In this document: in pieces, positions 1 through 8,332 of the stretch
Layout of the letters: each line of letters opens with the position of its first letter
How positions within the stretch are numbered: position 1 is the first letter of the stretch
Assembly (NCBI GenBank): GCA_030728545.1
Contig: JANQZQ010000057.1
Coordinates: 1 to 30,303 of the forward strand
DNA from: Ilumatobacteraceae bacterium
Lineage (GTDB): Bacteria; Actinomycetota; Acidimicrobiia; Acidimicrobiales; Ilumatobacteraceae
Reading direction: 5' to 3'
DNA: 30,303 nucleotides
Made by a program: the position numbers and the translations under genes
Notes under the pieces: model-generated
The model's database searches: none
The model's input: the letters and a program-made list of their open reading frames with translations, nothing else
What the model was told of the DNA's origin: nothing

Positions 1-92
1 GCCGATGCCGCCGCTGCTTCGTCTTTGGCTACGACGCATTCGTGTGGGGTGACGCCGACGGTGCCCCATGCGGCGCCTTTCTCGATCGTCAC
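1..92 (-). CDS. 5' part of an unrecognised gene downstream of helY (runs off the window)
   Basis: On the minus strand a GTG at 92-90 opens a frame that stays open to the window edge, about 30 codons, beginning VTIEKGAAWG. The GTG overlaps the helY stop codon TGA (91-89) as GTGA, the same 4-nt overlap used between tatC and helY, so the gene is probably translationally coupled to helY. I do not recognise the family from so short a piece. No function is proposed. Confidence 0.5.
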   Translation of the reverse strand, partial: MTIEKGAAWGTVGVTPHECVVAKDEAAAAS

Positions 93-2680
93 GCTGCTCC
101 ACCTATAGGCATGCTGCTGGCGCTGAGCACCACGCCACGCAATACGCGGTGTACCGCCTCGTCAGCCACGCTGCGAGTTACTTCGTCGGGTGCATGCTGA
201 GCCACTTGACGCAACAAGTCGATGAGCTGTTTCATTGTGCGCACAAAATCGCCCGGGGTGGTGTCGTCGTCAAGTAGATCGGCGAGCTCGCTACCGCCAG
301 CCCACTTGGCAACCGTTTCTACATAACCCGCGTCTGGGGCCCGATGTGGTGTCAGTCCAGCAGCCGCTTCTTCGCGTTGCAAGCGTTTGCTCAAGACTTC
401 AATCTGGCGAAATCGCGAACGCAGTTGGCTGGAGGGAAACCGCGGGTCAGGTGCTGCATCTGGGCTGCGGTACTCGTAGACAAACACCGAACACACTGCG
501 GCCAGCGAAGTGGGGTCGAGCCCATCGAGCAGCTTGGTGGCAATGGTTTCGGCAACCAGCAAATCTGATTCATGAAACACGCGCGATAGCAGCAGGCCAC
601 GTGGCGTCAATTGCCAATCCGTCACATACTCCCAGCGCTCAAGCAGGCTGACCACATCGTCAAACCTTCGGCTGACCACCTCTGAGGCTTTATCCGAGCG
701 CGACACCAGCTGCAGCAAATCTCGATCAATGCGGTCTGCTGATTTTGCTGCATTGATTTTGAACTTGAGATCAGGGTCTTTGGCACACGGGTGGGCATTG
801 CGTGCCGAAGTCGATGCCGAGGCTGTGAGTGGCGGTTTGTCGATCTTCACTCGCGACAGTCGATGCGCCACTTCACGCAGTGCCCGCGGGTCGCTTTGGT
901 CAACAATGCCGTCGGTCGACAGTCGGGTCACGGTGCGAATGGATCGCACCAGTTCATCGGCTGTTAAGGCTCGCAACGAGCGATTAGCAAACAACACTTT
1001 TACCTTCACACCTTTGCTACGTACCGAAGTGCTGAGCACCACGCCGAGCGCGTCGTCGAAATACGCCACGTCGCCGGCGTTGAGCGCCATCAGGCTCATC
1101 TCAATTTCAGTACGGTCGCGCCCACCGGTATCGCGAACGAACAGACGTCGATATTCATCGATGTCGCCAAACTCGCTGTGGGCTTGGGCGCGCAGGCGGT
1201 CACGCTCTTTCTGGCGTTTGGCAATTCGCGCTTGCACTTCAACCACACCTTTGTTGGCTTGGTACTGCGCCAGCGACAGGTTCAACAGGTGATGCGTTTC
1301 AGCGGGCGAATGGGTACGCACGAGGTTTACGGCCATGTTGTACGTGGTGCGAAATGCTGAGCTCAACCGAAACGTCTTGCTCATGGCCACCGCTGCCACT
1401 TGGTCGAACGACACGAACTGATTCCACACGACGATGGCGTGACCGAGGGTGTCGATTCCCCGTCGTCCGGCGCGACCGGTGAGTTGCGTGTAAGACGAAG
1501 CCTTCAGCAGTTCATGATGCTCGCCGGTGAACTTCGACATCTTGTCGATGACAACGGCTCGCGCCGGCATGTTGATGCCGACTGCCAGAGTTTCAGTTGC
1601 GAACACGACCTTCACCAGCCCGCGCATGAAAAGGGCTTCAACAATCTCTTTGAAGGTTGGCACCATGCCGGCATGGTGGGCCGCTATCCCCGACTCGACC
1701 TGAGCACTGAATGTGGTGAAGCCGAGAGCCGCCAGGTCGTCGTCACTTAGGCCAGTAACGCGGGCATCCACGATCTCGCGAATTTCGGCGCGCTCAATTT
1801 CGCTCGTAAGCCGAACGCCCGCTTTGTAGCACATGGCTGCTGATTCGTCACACTGGTTGCGACTAAAAATGAAATAGATAGCCGGCAGTAGATCTTTGTC
1901 ACGCAAGACGTCGAGCATGTCAATGCGCGATGGCGGAAACAGTCGACTGCGTGAACCGCGACCACCTTGGCGTCGACGCTGGCCACCTTGCTCACCCGAC
2001 TCGATGCGGAGCATCTTGGGATTGGGGGCTGAATCCACCAATGTGTCGACGAGCACAACCTCGTCGGTGGCCTTGTCGCCGTAGGCATACATATTGCGCA
2101 ACTCAACTGGTCGGCGCCCTTCGATAACCACCCGTGTTGGCCCACGCACGGTGGAGAGCCAGTCGGCGATTTCTTCGGCGTTGGACACCGTGGCCGACAA
2201 TGCCACGAGGCGTACCTCGGGTTCTAGATGGATGATGACTTCTTCCCAAACCGGACCGCGATATTCATCTTGCAAGAAATGCACTTCGTCGAGCACCACC
2301 ACACCGAGCGTGTCGAGCGCTTTCGAGCGACCATAGATCATGTTGCGCAGCACTTCGGTGGTCATGACCAACAAAGGTGCATCAACATTGATGGCGTTGT
2401 CGCCAGTCAGCAACCCCACTTGCTCGCTGCCATAAAAAGCGCACAGGTCGTGATACTTTTGATTTGATAGAGCCTTGATGGGTGCGGTGTAGAACCCACG
2501 CTTACCTTCATCGAGGGCCATGGCCAGCCCGTATTCAGCAATGACAGTTTTCCCCGAGCCAGTGGGCGCAGCAACGAGCACAGATTCTCCAGCGTCAAGG
2601 GCATCGAAGGCTTGCACCTGAAACGGATCAGGGGCGAACTCATAACGCGCCAAGCGTCGTTGGCGGGCAGTGCTGGTCAC
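89..2680 (-). CDS. helY: Ski2/Mtr4-like DEAD/DEAH-box RNA helicase (HelY family)
   Basis: An 863-residue superfamily 2 helicase of the Ski2/Mtr4 type, expected to unwind RNA with ATP in RNA processing or decay. Visible motifs are Walker A (APTGSGKT, about residues 38-45), the DEVH box (131-134), the SAT motif III (LSATVS), motif VI (QLTGRAGRRG) and a C-terminal DSHCT-type region (TPRGLLLSRVFHESDLLVAE). The open frame reaches 2707, but the GTG at 2680-2678 overlaps the tatC stop as GTGA and starts just ahead of the conserved Q-motif region (YEFAPDPFQ), so I take it as the start. It is the third gene of tatB-like/tatC/helY, an order shared with mycobacteria. Length is normal and there are no visible disruptions. 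Confidence 0.93.
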   Translation of the reverse strand: MTSTARQRRLARYEFAPDPFQVQAFDALDAGESVLVAAPTGSGKTVIAEYGLAMALDEGKRGFYTAPIKALSNQKYHDLCAFYGSEQVGLLTGDNAINVDAPLLVMTTEVLRNMIYGRSKALDTLGVVVLDEVHFLQDEYRGPVWEEVIIHLEPEVRLVALSATVSNAEEIADWLSTVRGPTRVVIEGRRPVELRNMYAYGDKATDEVVLVDTLVDSAPNPKMLRIESGEQGGQRRRQGGRGSRSRLFPPSRIDMLDVLRDKDLLPAIYFIFSRNQCDESAAMCYKAGVRLTSEIERAEIREIVDARVTGLSDDDLAALGFTTFSAQVESGIAAHHAGMVPTFKEIVEALFMRGLVKVVFATETLAVGINMPARAVVIDKMSKFTGEHHELLKASSYTQLTGRAGRRGIDTLGHAIVVWNQFVSFDQVAAVAMSKTFRLSSAFRTTYNMAVNLVRTHSPAETHHLLNLSLAQYQANKGVVEVQARIAKRQKERDRLRAQAHSEFGDIDEYRRLFVRDTGGRDRTEIEMSLMALNAGDVAYFDDALGVVLSTSVRSKGVKVKVLFANRSLRALTADELVRSIRTVTRLSTDGIVDQSDPRALREVAHRLSRVKIDKPPLTASASTSARNAHPCAKDPDLKFKINAAKSADRIDRDLLQLVSRSDKASEVVSRRFDDVVSLLERWEYVTDWQLTPRGLLLSRVFHESDLLVAETIATKLLDGLDPTSLAAVCSVFVYEYRSPDAAPDPRFPSSQLRSRFRQIEVLSKRLQREEAAAGLTPHRAPDAGYVETVAKWAGGSELADLLDDDTTPGDFVRTMKQLIDLLRQVAQHAPDEVTRSVADEAVHRVLRGVVLSASSMPIGGAA

Positions 2681-3447
2681 TCGACAGCCGACTTGCGGCG
2701 GCGCCACAAGACAAGTGCGCCAATCCCCACGGAGATGAGGTACAACACGGTGAGCGGCACACCGAGTGCCATCAGCGTGATGGGGTCACCACTCGGTGTG
2801 ATTACAGCGGCGACGATGAAAATCACCATGATGGCGTAGCGCCATTGTGTAATCAGGGTGCGTGGTGAGACCACTTCGACCAGCTGCAAAAAGACCAACA
2901 GCACCGGTGACAAAAAGCCGACACCAAAAGACAGCATCATGAGCACGACCAGGTTGACGTATTTGTTGATCTGATAGTTCTGCGTCACGTCGGCGCCCGA
3001 CCAACCGATCAAGAACTCAAGCGCTCGGTCGAGGGTCCAGTACGCCAGAAACGCACCAACAGCAAAGAGCACCACCGATGAGAAAATGAAGAAGTACGAG
3101 TATCGTTTCTCGCGTTTGGTGAGGGCTGGCACGATAAATCGCCAGATGTTCCAGAGCAACACAGGAAGTGCAATTACTACCCCACCCCAGAGTGCAATAC
3201 GCATACGCGCCGAGAACCCGTCGATGGGGCCAAGTGCATAGAGCGATCCATCGCAATTAAGCGACGAGTTCATCGCACACAGATCGCGGTAGGGCTTGGT
3301 CAAAAATCGCAGAACGGGTTCATAGGCCAACAGCAAGCCGATCGCGCCAACGGCGATTGCCAACAGGCTAAACAGCAGCCGCGTGCGCAATTCGGCCAGA
3401 TGCCCCATGATCGACATGTCGTCGACGCTTCGCCGTGCACCGACCAC
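2677..3447 (-). CDS. tatC: Sec-independent protein translocase TatC
   Basis: A 256-residue polytopic inner-membrane protein, the signal-peptide receptor of the twin-arginine translocase, which exports folded proteins. The diagnostic N-terminal HLAELRTRL motif is followed by about six hydrophobic segments, and the C-terminal tail is basic (WRRRKSA). The GTG at 3447 lies 1 nt after the tatA/B stop (TAA 3451-3449) and has an AGG-type ribosome binding site. An in-frame ATG at 3417 (MSIMGHL) is an alternative that would shorten the tail before the first membrane segment. The stop overlaps the GTG of helY by 4 nt, which indicates coupled translation. Confidence 0.95.
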   Translation of the reverse strand: MVGARRSVDDMSIMGHLAELRTRLLFSLLAIAVGAIGLLLAYEPVLRFLTKPYRDLCAMNSSLNCDGSLYALGPIDGFSARMRIALWGGVVIALPVLLWNIWRFIVPALTKREKRYSYFFIFSSVVLFAVGAFLAYWTLDRALEFLIGWSGADVTQNYQINKYVNLVVLMMLSFGVGFLSPVLLVFLQLVEVVSPRTLITQWRYAIMVIFIVAAVITPSGDPITLMALGVPLTVLYLISVGIGALVLWRRRKSAVE

Positions 3448-3448
3448 G

Positions 3449-3778
3449 TTAAGGACCTACTGGCGGCGGCACATCAGGCTTGGCAGGTGATTCAGGCTCG
3501 TCTGGCCCAGGTTTATTCACTGCAGGCTTTGCCGATATCGGCTTGTCACTTACGGTCTTTTTGAATTCTGCAACGGGCTCGTCCACCAACTTGCGCACCT
3601 CACGGATGGGTTCTTCCATCACCTTGTTCACTTCGCGTTGCACGTTGCTGGAGATGTTGCGAATCTCGCGATACACCTTTCCGGCGCGCCGCATGGCGGA
3701 GGGCAGCTTTTCGGGGCCCAAGACGATGAGGCCGAGCATGGCGATAAAAACCAATTCGGTGCCCGACAGATTGAACAC
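3449..3778 (-). CDS. tatB: TatA/TatB-family twin-arginine translocase subunit (TatB-like)
   Basis: 109 residues with the TatA/B plan: a short N-terminal membrane helix (about residues 7-20), the hinge GPEKLP (21-26), an amphipathic charged helix, then a Pro/Lys-rich soluble tail. Residue 8 is Glu, as in TatB, where TatA usually has Gln; the hinge also looks TatB-like. The symbol is therefore tentative: the protein may act as TatB with a TatA elsewhere, or as a bifunctional TatA/B. It starts at a GTG (3778-3776) and has a TAGGCT hexamer 6 nt upstream. It is the first gene of the tat-helY operon and is divergent from the GDPD gene. Confidence 0.9.
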   Translation of the reverse strand: MFNLSGTELVFIAMLGLIVLGPEKLPSAMRRAGKVYREIRNISSNVQREVNKVMEEPIREVRKLVDEPVAEFKKTVSDKPISAKPAVNKPGPDEPESPAKPDVPPPVGP

Positions 3779-3784
3779 GTAGCA

Positions 3785-3790
3785 AGCCTA
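3785..3790 (-). promoter_or_regulatory. candidate -10 hexamer for tatB-tatC-helY
   Basis: Minus-strand TAGGCT ends 6 nt before the GTG of the tatB-like gene. It lies within a longer TCGTAGGCT that mirrors TCGTAGTGT facing the GDPD gene. The spacing is compatible with a leaderless or nearly leaderless transcript. Confidence 0.4.
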
Positions 3791-3812
3791 CGAGACGGCG
3801 TTGTCGGCATCG

Positions 3813-3818
3813 TAGTGT
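3813..3818 (+). promoter_or_regulatory. candidate -10 hexamer for the GDPD gene
   Basis: Plus-strand TAGTGT ends 6 nt before the GTG at 3825, and no Shine-Dalgarno sequence is present. It sits symmetrically opposite the TAGGCT for tatB across this 46-nt divergent gap. Confidence 0.4.
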
Positions 3819-3824
3819 TGCGCC

Positions 3825-4541
3825 GTGCAACAGCGATTGCCCTCTCTTGTGCAAACCCCATGGTTGTTTGCTCATCGTGGCGCAAGTGCACACGAGCGAG
3901 AAAACACGATGGCGGCATTTCGCTTAGCGGTCAAGTTGGGTGCCACCGGACTCGAATCAGATGTGTGGCTGACCAGAGATGGTGTTGCCGTTTTGGATCA
4001 CGGAGGCTGGGTTGGCCCGCGTTGGCGGCGCCGGCCGATTGCCGAGACCATGAGCACGTCGTTACCTAAGCACATCCCAACACTCGCCGAACTGGCTGAA
4101 TTGGCACAGCTTCATCAACTGGCGCTGTCGCTCGATATCAAAGACGCAGCCGCCTACGACGTGGTTGCCCGCACTCTTGCCGATGTTTCTTCTGATCTCG
4201 TAGGTCGATCCTTTATTTGCTGTGAAGATTTTGCATTACTACAAACCATCGCTCCGCGTTTGCGCAACTTACAATTGATCGACTCGTCAAGATTGGCCAC
4301 GATGAAAACTGGGCCGGAGCGTCGCTTGGCGGATTTGAGCAATCTCGGCGTGGTGGGGCTAAACATGCACCACACCGACTGGAATGGCGGTCTCGTCACC
4401 CTCGCCCATCGCTTTAACCGCATGGCATTCGCCTGGGATGCACAGTTTGAATACCAACTCACCACCACGTTGCTCATGGGCATTGACGGGCTGTACAGCG
4501 ACTGGGTAGACCGAATGGTTGATGCCGCTCGCGTGCTGTAG
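3825..4541 (+). CDS. glycerophosphodiester phosphodiesterase family protein
   Basis: A 238-residue TIM-barrel phosphodiesterase of the GDPD family, which hydrolyses glycerophosphodiesters to an alcohol and glycerol 3-phosphate. Recognisable are the catalytic AHRGAS motif (His about residue 17), ENTMAAF, GLESDVWLTRDG (metal-binding Glu and Asp), a following His (LDHGG) and LSLDIKD with the conserved Lys. The usual HD pair after the DG motif reads HG here, so activity is likely but not certain. No signal peptide is visible, which suggests a cytoplasmic enzyme. It starts at a GTG without a ribosome binding site. It is a lone plus-strand gene between the tat-helY and proteasome operons. Confidence 0.85.
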   Translation: MQQRLPSLVQTPWLFAHRGASAHERENTMAAFRLAVKLGATGLESDVWLTRDGVAVLDHGGWVGPRWRRRPIAETMSTSLPKHIPTLAELAELAQLHQLALSLDIKDAAAYDVVARTLADVSSDLVGRSFICCEDFALLQTIAPRLRNLQLIDSSRLATMKTGPERRLADLSNLGVVGLNMHHTDWNGGLVTLAHRFNRMAFAWDAQFEYQLTTTLLMGIDGLYSDWVDRMVDAARVL

Positions 4542-4571
4542 CACGAGCCTGCAGATCGGTAGCAGCGCCGC

Positions 4572-5162
4572 TTACAAGGTTGACATGCTGCTGGGCGGCC
4601 AAATCACCACAACGGCTCGACCAACAATCAAATCGATGTCCACGGGGCCGAACATGCGGCTGTCAAACGACATGGGCCGGTTGTCGCCAATCAGAAACAC
4701 TTCGTTGTCACCCATGGTGGTGGGGCCCACGTCACCAGAGCCACAACGCAAACCTGGCTCAAGCGTGGAATCGAGTTCTTGATCGCCCAACCACGGTTCA
4801 TCGAGCACAGTTCCGTTGATTGACACCACGCAATCGGCAATCGTGATGGTTTCGCCAGGCAAGCCAATTACACGCTTGATGAGATCGTCGTGCTGCACGG
4901 TGTCGCCATTGAGGGTGATTCGGTCGAACACAATGACATCACCGCGTGATGGAGAACCAAAGCGGTACGACAATTTATTAACCAACACTCGATCATCGCC
5001 GAATAGTGTCACTTCCATAGATGGCCCAGCAATATAAAACTGTTGCACCACAAACGTGCGCAGAGCCATCGCAATAAAGACCGCAGCGACTATTACAACG
5101 AGCCATTCGCGTACTTGTTTCAGCCAAGCAGCGCGTCGCAGGTCTGGTGCTGCGTCACTCAC
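4572..5162 (-). CDS. lepB: signal peptidase I
   Basis: A type I signal peptidase that cleaves signal peptides from exported proteins on the outer face of the membrane. With the GTG at 5162 as start it has 196 residues: a basic N-terminus, one membrane anchor (about 20-38), the catalytic Ser in AGPSMEVTL (Ser48), the catalytic Lys in DLIKRVIGLPGE (Lys96) and the GDNRPMSFDSR box. The frame is open to a TTG at 5237 that overlaps pafA by 14 nt. I prefer the GTG because it gives a typical short N-terminus and because TAGCGT lies 7 nt upstream, a likely leaderless promoter. In mycobacteria pafB-pafC occupy the position after pafA. Confidence 0.93.
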   Translation of the reverse strand: MSDAAPDLRRAAWLKQVREWLVVIVAAVFIAMALRTFVVQQFYIAGPSMEVTLFGDDRVLVNKLSYRFGSPSRGDVIVFDRITLNGDTVQHDDLIKRVIGLPGETITIADCVVSINGTVLDEPWLGDQELDSTLEPGLRCGSGDVGPTTMGDNEVFLIGDNRPMSFDSRMFGPVDIDLIVGRAVVVIWPPSSMSTL

Positions 5163-5169
5163 TGGTGTA

Positions 5170-5175
5170 ACGCTA
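5170..5175 (-). promoter_or_regulatory. candidate -10 hexamer for lepB
   Basis: Minus-strand TAGCGT ends 7 nt before the GTG start (5162) chosen for lepB. It matches the TANNNT pattern seen at other starts in this window and implies that lepB can be transcribed apart from the proteasome operon. Confidence 0.4.
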
Positions 5176-5223
5176 GTTGCGAAAAGTCGCGGCTCATCTC
5201 TGACGGGTGGAGAGGCAAGCGTT

Positions 5224-6597
5224 TTACAGCGAAGCAATCAATTTGTCTACCCGGTCGTCTTGGCTCTTGAACGGGTCTTTGCACAAGACCGTTCGCTGGG
5301 CTTGATCGTTCAACTTGAGATGCACCCAATCCACCGTGAAATCACGTTTGCGCTCTTTTGCCCGGCGGATGAAGTCGCCACGCAGTCGAGCCCGCGTGGT
5401 TTGGGGAGCAACGTCTTTGGCCAAGTCGATGGCCTTGTCGTCACATAGGCGCTCGACCATGCCTCGGGATTGCATCTTGAAGAAAATGCCTCGCTCGCGA
5501 TCAATGTCGTGATACTGCAAATCCAGCATCTGCACCCGTGGGTCATCGAGCCCGACGTTATGGCGTTTGCAGTATTCGTCAATGATTCGATACTTGATGA
5601 CCCAGTCGATTTCGCGGTCAAGTTTGAGGGGGTCATTCTCTAGCGCAACGATGCAGTGCTCCCACATGTCGAGAGCCCGCTGTTCTTCGGTGGTAAAGCC
5701 ACGTTGGTCGGCATAGCGCAGTGCGCGATCTAAGAGCTCGCGTTGAATGTCGAGTGCCGAAAGTTCACGCCCACTTGCTAAGCGCACCTTGCGGCGACAG
5801 GTGATGTCGTGGCTGATATCGCGGATCGCACGAATGGGGTTCTCGAGGGTCAAATCACGCAAAGAGGCGACCGGGTCTTCGATCATCCGCAGCACGCAGG
5901 CCGCAGCCCCCACCTTTAAGAAGTTCGTGTATTCGCTCATGTTGGAGTCGCCGACAATCACATGCAGTCGGCGAAAGCGTTCAGAGTCGGCGTGCGGTTC
6001 GTCGCGAGTGTTGATGATGGGCCGACTACGGGTGGTGGCGCTGCTGACGCCTTCCCAGATGTGCTCGGCTCGCTGCGAAATTGAAAACACTGGGCCGCGT
6101 GCGGTTTGCAAAATATGTCCAGCACCCGCAAAAATCTGACGCGAAACAAAGAATGGCAACAGCGTGGCGCCGTAATACGACAAATCGTCGGTACGCGTGG
6201 TGAGGAAGTTTTCGTGACAGCCATAACTATTGCCCGCCGAGTCGGTGTTGTTTTTAAACAAATAGATGGTGCCGCGAATACCTTCGTCACGCAGTCGTTG
6301 CTCGGCGCCAGTTACTAAGCCTTCGAGAATGCGCTCCCCCGCTCGGTCGTGGGTGATGCACTCAAGAATGGAGTCGCACTCCGGCGTTGCATACTCAGGG
6401 TGCGAGCCAACGTCCAAGTACAAACGGGCTCCATTTTCTAAAAACACGTTGCTCGAGCGACCCCATGACACCACCTTGCGAAACAGATAGCGCGCTACTT
6501 CGTCGGGGCTCAAGCGTCGTTGGCCACGCAGGGTGCAGGTAACGCCGTACTCGGTTTCGATTCCGTAGATCCGCCGCTGAAGTTCGGTGGTGGCCAT
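5224..6597 (-). CDS. pafA: Pup--protein ligase PafA
   Basis: A 457-residue carboxylate-amine ligase related to glutamine synthetase. With ATP it joins the C-terminal Glu of Pup to lysine side chains of target proteins, marking them for the proteasome. Visible are the metal-binding GIETEYG (Glu14, Glu16) near the N-terminus and YLDVGSHPEYATPEC, where Asp62 matches the catalytic Asp. Unlike the Dop paralogue in this operon it lacks the extra loop after the first strand. The ATG shares one base with the prcA stop (TGATG), so it is translationally coupled. Length is normal. Confidence 0.97.
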   Translation of the reverse strand: MATTELQRRIYGIETEYGVTCTLRGQRRLSPDEVARYLFRKVVSWGRSSNVFLENGARLYLDVGSHPEYATPECDSILECITHDRAGERILEGLVTGAEQRLRDEGIRGTIYLFKNNTDSAGNSYGCHENFLTTRTDDLSYYGATLLPFFVSRQIFAGAGHILQTARGPVFSISQRAEHIWEGVSSATTRSRPIINTRDEPHADSERFRRLHVIVGDSNMSEYTNFLKVGAAACVLRMIEDPVASLRDLTLENPIRAIRDISHDITCRRKVRLASGRELSALDIQRELLDRALRYADQRGFTTEEQRALDMWEHCIVALENDPLKLDREIDWVIKYRIIDEYCKRHNVGLDDPRVQMLDLQYHDIDRERGIFFKMQSRGMVERLCDDKAIDLAKDVAPQTTRARLRGDFIRRAKERKRDFTVDWVHLKLNDQAQRTVLCKDPFKSQDDRVDKLIASL

Positions 6598-7277
6598 CAG
6601 CGCAGGGCTATTGCCACCGCGTCGTCAGAGACTCTGGTGAAAGCACGACGCTTGCCGTTGCGAGACAGCGTCGCTATTTCCAGATCGCTGGCCGCCAAGG
6701 TGCGCTCTGGCCCGGTGAGGGCGGTGACTGCAACGCGGATCGCACCCGCAACATCGAGGTTGTCGTTGAAGTTGGGCTCGAGTCGCTTAAGAATGCCTTC
6801 GGCGTCGCCACCCAGCACACAGAAACGCTTTTCTTCGAGCAAGGTTCCGTCGTACAAAATATGAAACATGCGGTCGTTGGCAACAACGTCGGATACCTCG
6901 ACCACCAATAGCTCTACTTCGAGTGGCTTGGGCCCCATCGTGGAAAACACATCGCCAAGCACTTGGGCATATTGGTTGGCCAAACTGCGCGCGTCTACGT
7001 CGTTGCGCGAATACTGATACCCACGCAACTCGGCCGCACGCACACCTGCCACGCGCAATTGGTCGAACTCGTTGTACTTACCGACGCCGGCGAAGGCAAT
7101 GCGGTCGTAAATCTCGCTCACCTTGCGCAGAGTGGTGGAAGGATTCTCAGCCACAATGACGATGCCATCGGCAATTTGCATCGCCACTAAGGCTCGACCC
7201 CGGGCGATGCCTTTGCGCGCGTAATCCGCGCGATCCTTCATCATCTGCTCGGGCGAAACGTAGAACGGCATGCTCAT
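6597..7277 (-). CDS. prcA: 20S proteasome alpha subunit PrcA
   Basis: A 226-residue alpha-type subunit that forms the outer, gating rings of the 20S core and docks the ARC ATPase. It begins MSMPFYVSPEQMMKDRADYARKGIARGR, the typical actinobacterial alpha N-terminus, followed by the alpha/beta proteasome fold (GIVIVAENPS, YDRIAFAGVGKYNEFDQLR). There is no catalytic N-terminal Thr. The frame is open to 7346, but the ATG at 7277-7275 overlaps the prcB stop as ATGA and precisely precedes the conserved N-terminus. The stop shares a base with the pafA ATG. Confidence 0.97.
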   Translation of the reverse strand: MSMPFYVSPEQMMKDRADYARKGIARGRALVAMQIADGIVIVAENPSTTLRKVSEIYDRIAFAGVGKYNEFDQLRVAGVRAAELRGYQYSRNDVDARSLANQYAQVLGDVFSTMGPKPLEVELLVVEVSDVVANDRMFHILYDGTLLEEKRFCVLGGDAEGILKRLEPNFNDNLDVAGAIRVAVTALTGPERTLAASDLEIATLSRNGKRRAFTRVSDDAVAIALR

Positions 7278-8065
7278 CGGGTGCGCACCTCGCCCATGAT
7301 TGTCTCGTACATCGCCGCCAGCCTCGTGTCGTCGACACGACTCCAACCCGTCGAGTCAATTGAGGCCACTATTGGGTAGATGCCGCGCAGAACATCGGGG
7401 CCGCCAGTGGCTGCGTCGGCGTCCGATGCTTCCCACAGTGCTCGCGCGGCCAAATCAATTGCGGCTTCACAACTCAGGTTCTGTCGCCAGCCCACACGCA
7501 GCACGGTGCCAGCCAAACGCGAACCCGAGCCAGTGGCTACGAAATCCCGTTCTTCGTATCGACCACCAGTTGGGTCATAGTCCCACAAGCGACCACGGCC
7601 GACGAGCGGGTCGTATCCAGCAAAGATCGGCACAACCATCAGCCCTTGCATGGCAGCAGGCAGATTGGAGCGCACCATCATCGATAACTGGTTGGCTTTG
7701 CCCTCCAGCGACAGGGCCTGGCCTTCGACCTTTTCGTAATACTCCAATTGCAGCTGAAACAATTTGATCATCTCCATCGCCGGCCCTGCGGTGCCAGCAA
7801 TGGCGACGCCACTCAAGTCGTCAGCCTGCACCACTTTGTCCATCGTGCGATGGCTAATGCTCATGCCGGCGGTCGCGCGGCGGTCACCAGCCATGATGAC
7901 ACCACCATCAAACGTCAGCGCCAAACAAGTAGTTGCATGGGGAAACGACTGGGCATCGCTCGCCGACACCAAAGTGGCAGGAAACGGATCAATGCCGACC
8001 TTGCGCAACAGTTCGGCGAAGCTGGCGCCGGGGTCATCACCGGTAGAAAATCGTGGCATGGTCAT
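7274..8065 (-). CDS. prcB: 20S proteasome beta subunit PrcB (catalytic)
   Basis: A 263-residue beta subunit, the peptidase of the core particle. A propeptide of 44 residues precedes TTCLALTFDGGVIMAGDRRAT. The first Thr (Thr45) aligns with the mature N-terminal nucleophile of actinobacterial PrcB, so self-processing after Ala44 is expected. The body carries the GIAGTAGPAMEM, EYYEKVEG, MVRSNLPAAMQGL and SDADAATGGPD segments typical of PrcB. The ATG follows the pup stop by 8 nt, and a second ATG two codons later is possible. The gene lies between the substrate tag and the alpha subunit, as in most Pup clusters. Confidence 0.97.
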   Translation of the reverse strand: MTMPRFSTGDDPGASFAELLRKVGIDPFPATLVSASDAQSFPHATTCLALTFDGGVIMAGDRRATAGMSISHRTMDKVVQADDLSGVAIAGTAGPAMEMIKLFQLQLEYYEKVEGQALSLEGKANQLSMMVRSNLPAAMQGLMVVPIFAGYDPLVGRGRLWDYDPTGGRYEERDFVATGSGSRLAGTVLRVGWRQNLSCEAAIDLAARALWEASDADAATGGPDVLRGIYPIVASIDSTGWSRVDDTRLAAMYETIMGEVRTR

Positions 8066-8073
8066 GAAGTGTT

Positions 8074-8286
8074 TTACTGTCCACCCTTTTGCACGTAACT
8101 CTTCACGAAATCTTCGGCATTGGTCTCCAAGACTTCATCTATGTCGTCGAGCAGACCGTCGAGTTCGGCCTTGAGTCGATCTGTTTTTTCGGTATCTGGG
8201 ACGGTGGCAGATGTTTGCTCGCTGCCGGCCGACTGGTCGGTTTCTCGAGGGTTCGTGACTCGCTGTTTTTTGGTACGTTCAGCCAT
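8074..8286 (-). CDS. pup: prokaryotic ubiquitin-like protein Pup
   Basis: A 70-residue, mostly disordered, acidic modifier. The central stretch (DRLKAELDGLLDDIDEVLE) is the coiled-coil segment that binds ARC. The C-terminus is SYVQKGGQ, so it ends in Gln and must be deamidated by Dop before PafA can use it. The frame is open to 8394, but the ATG at 8286 gives MAERTKKQR, a normal Pup N-terminus and length. It has a TATGGT hexamer 7 nt upstream and only a weak GGTG as ribosome binding site. A 46-nt gap separates it from dop, the largest inside the operon. Confidence 0.96.
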   Translation of the reverse strand: MAERTKKQRVTNPRETDQSAGSEQTSATVPDTEKTDRLKAELDGLLDDIDEVLETNAEDFVKSYVQKGGQ

Positions 8287-8293
8287 GTCAAGC

Positions 8294-8299
8294 ACCATA
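8294..8299 (-). promoter_or_regulatory. candidate internal -10 hexamer for pup-prcB-prcA-pafA
   Basis: Minus-strand TATGGT lies 7 nt before the pup ATG, inside the 46-nt dop-pup gap. It matches the leaderless pattern seen elsewhere in this window and would let Pup be made independently of arc and dop. Confidence 0.4.
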
Positions 8300-8332
8300 G
8301 CAAGACGAACTACCTGCGCCGCCGACGATGCT

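Noticed and set aside
68..2839. Plus-strand open frames opposite helY
   Set aside because: They are antisense shadows with arginine/serine-rich, family-less translations and no start signals.
5163..5237. TTG start of lepB at 5237 (221 residues)
   Set aside because: It overlaps pafA by 14 nt, lacks a clear Shine-Dalgarno and adds 25 residues untypical of the family. The GTG at 5162 has a TANNNT hexamer. Kept as an alternative only.
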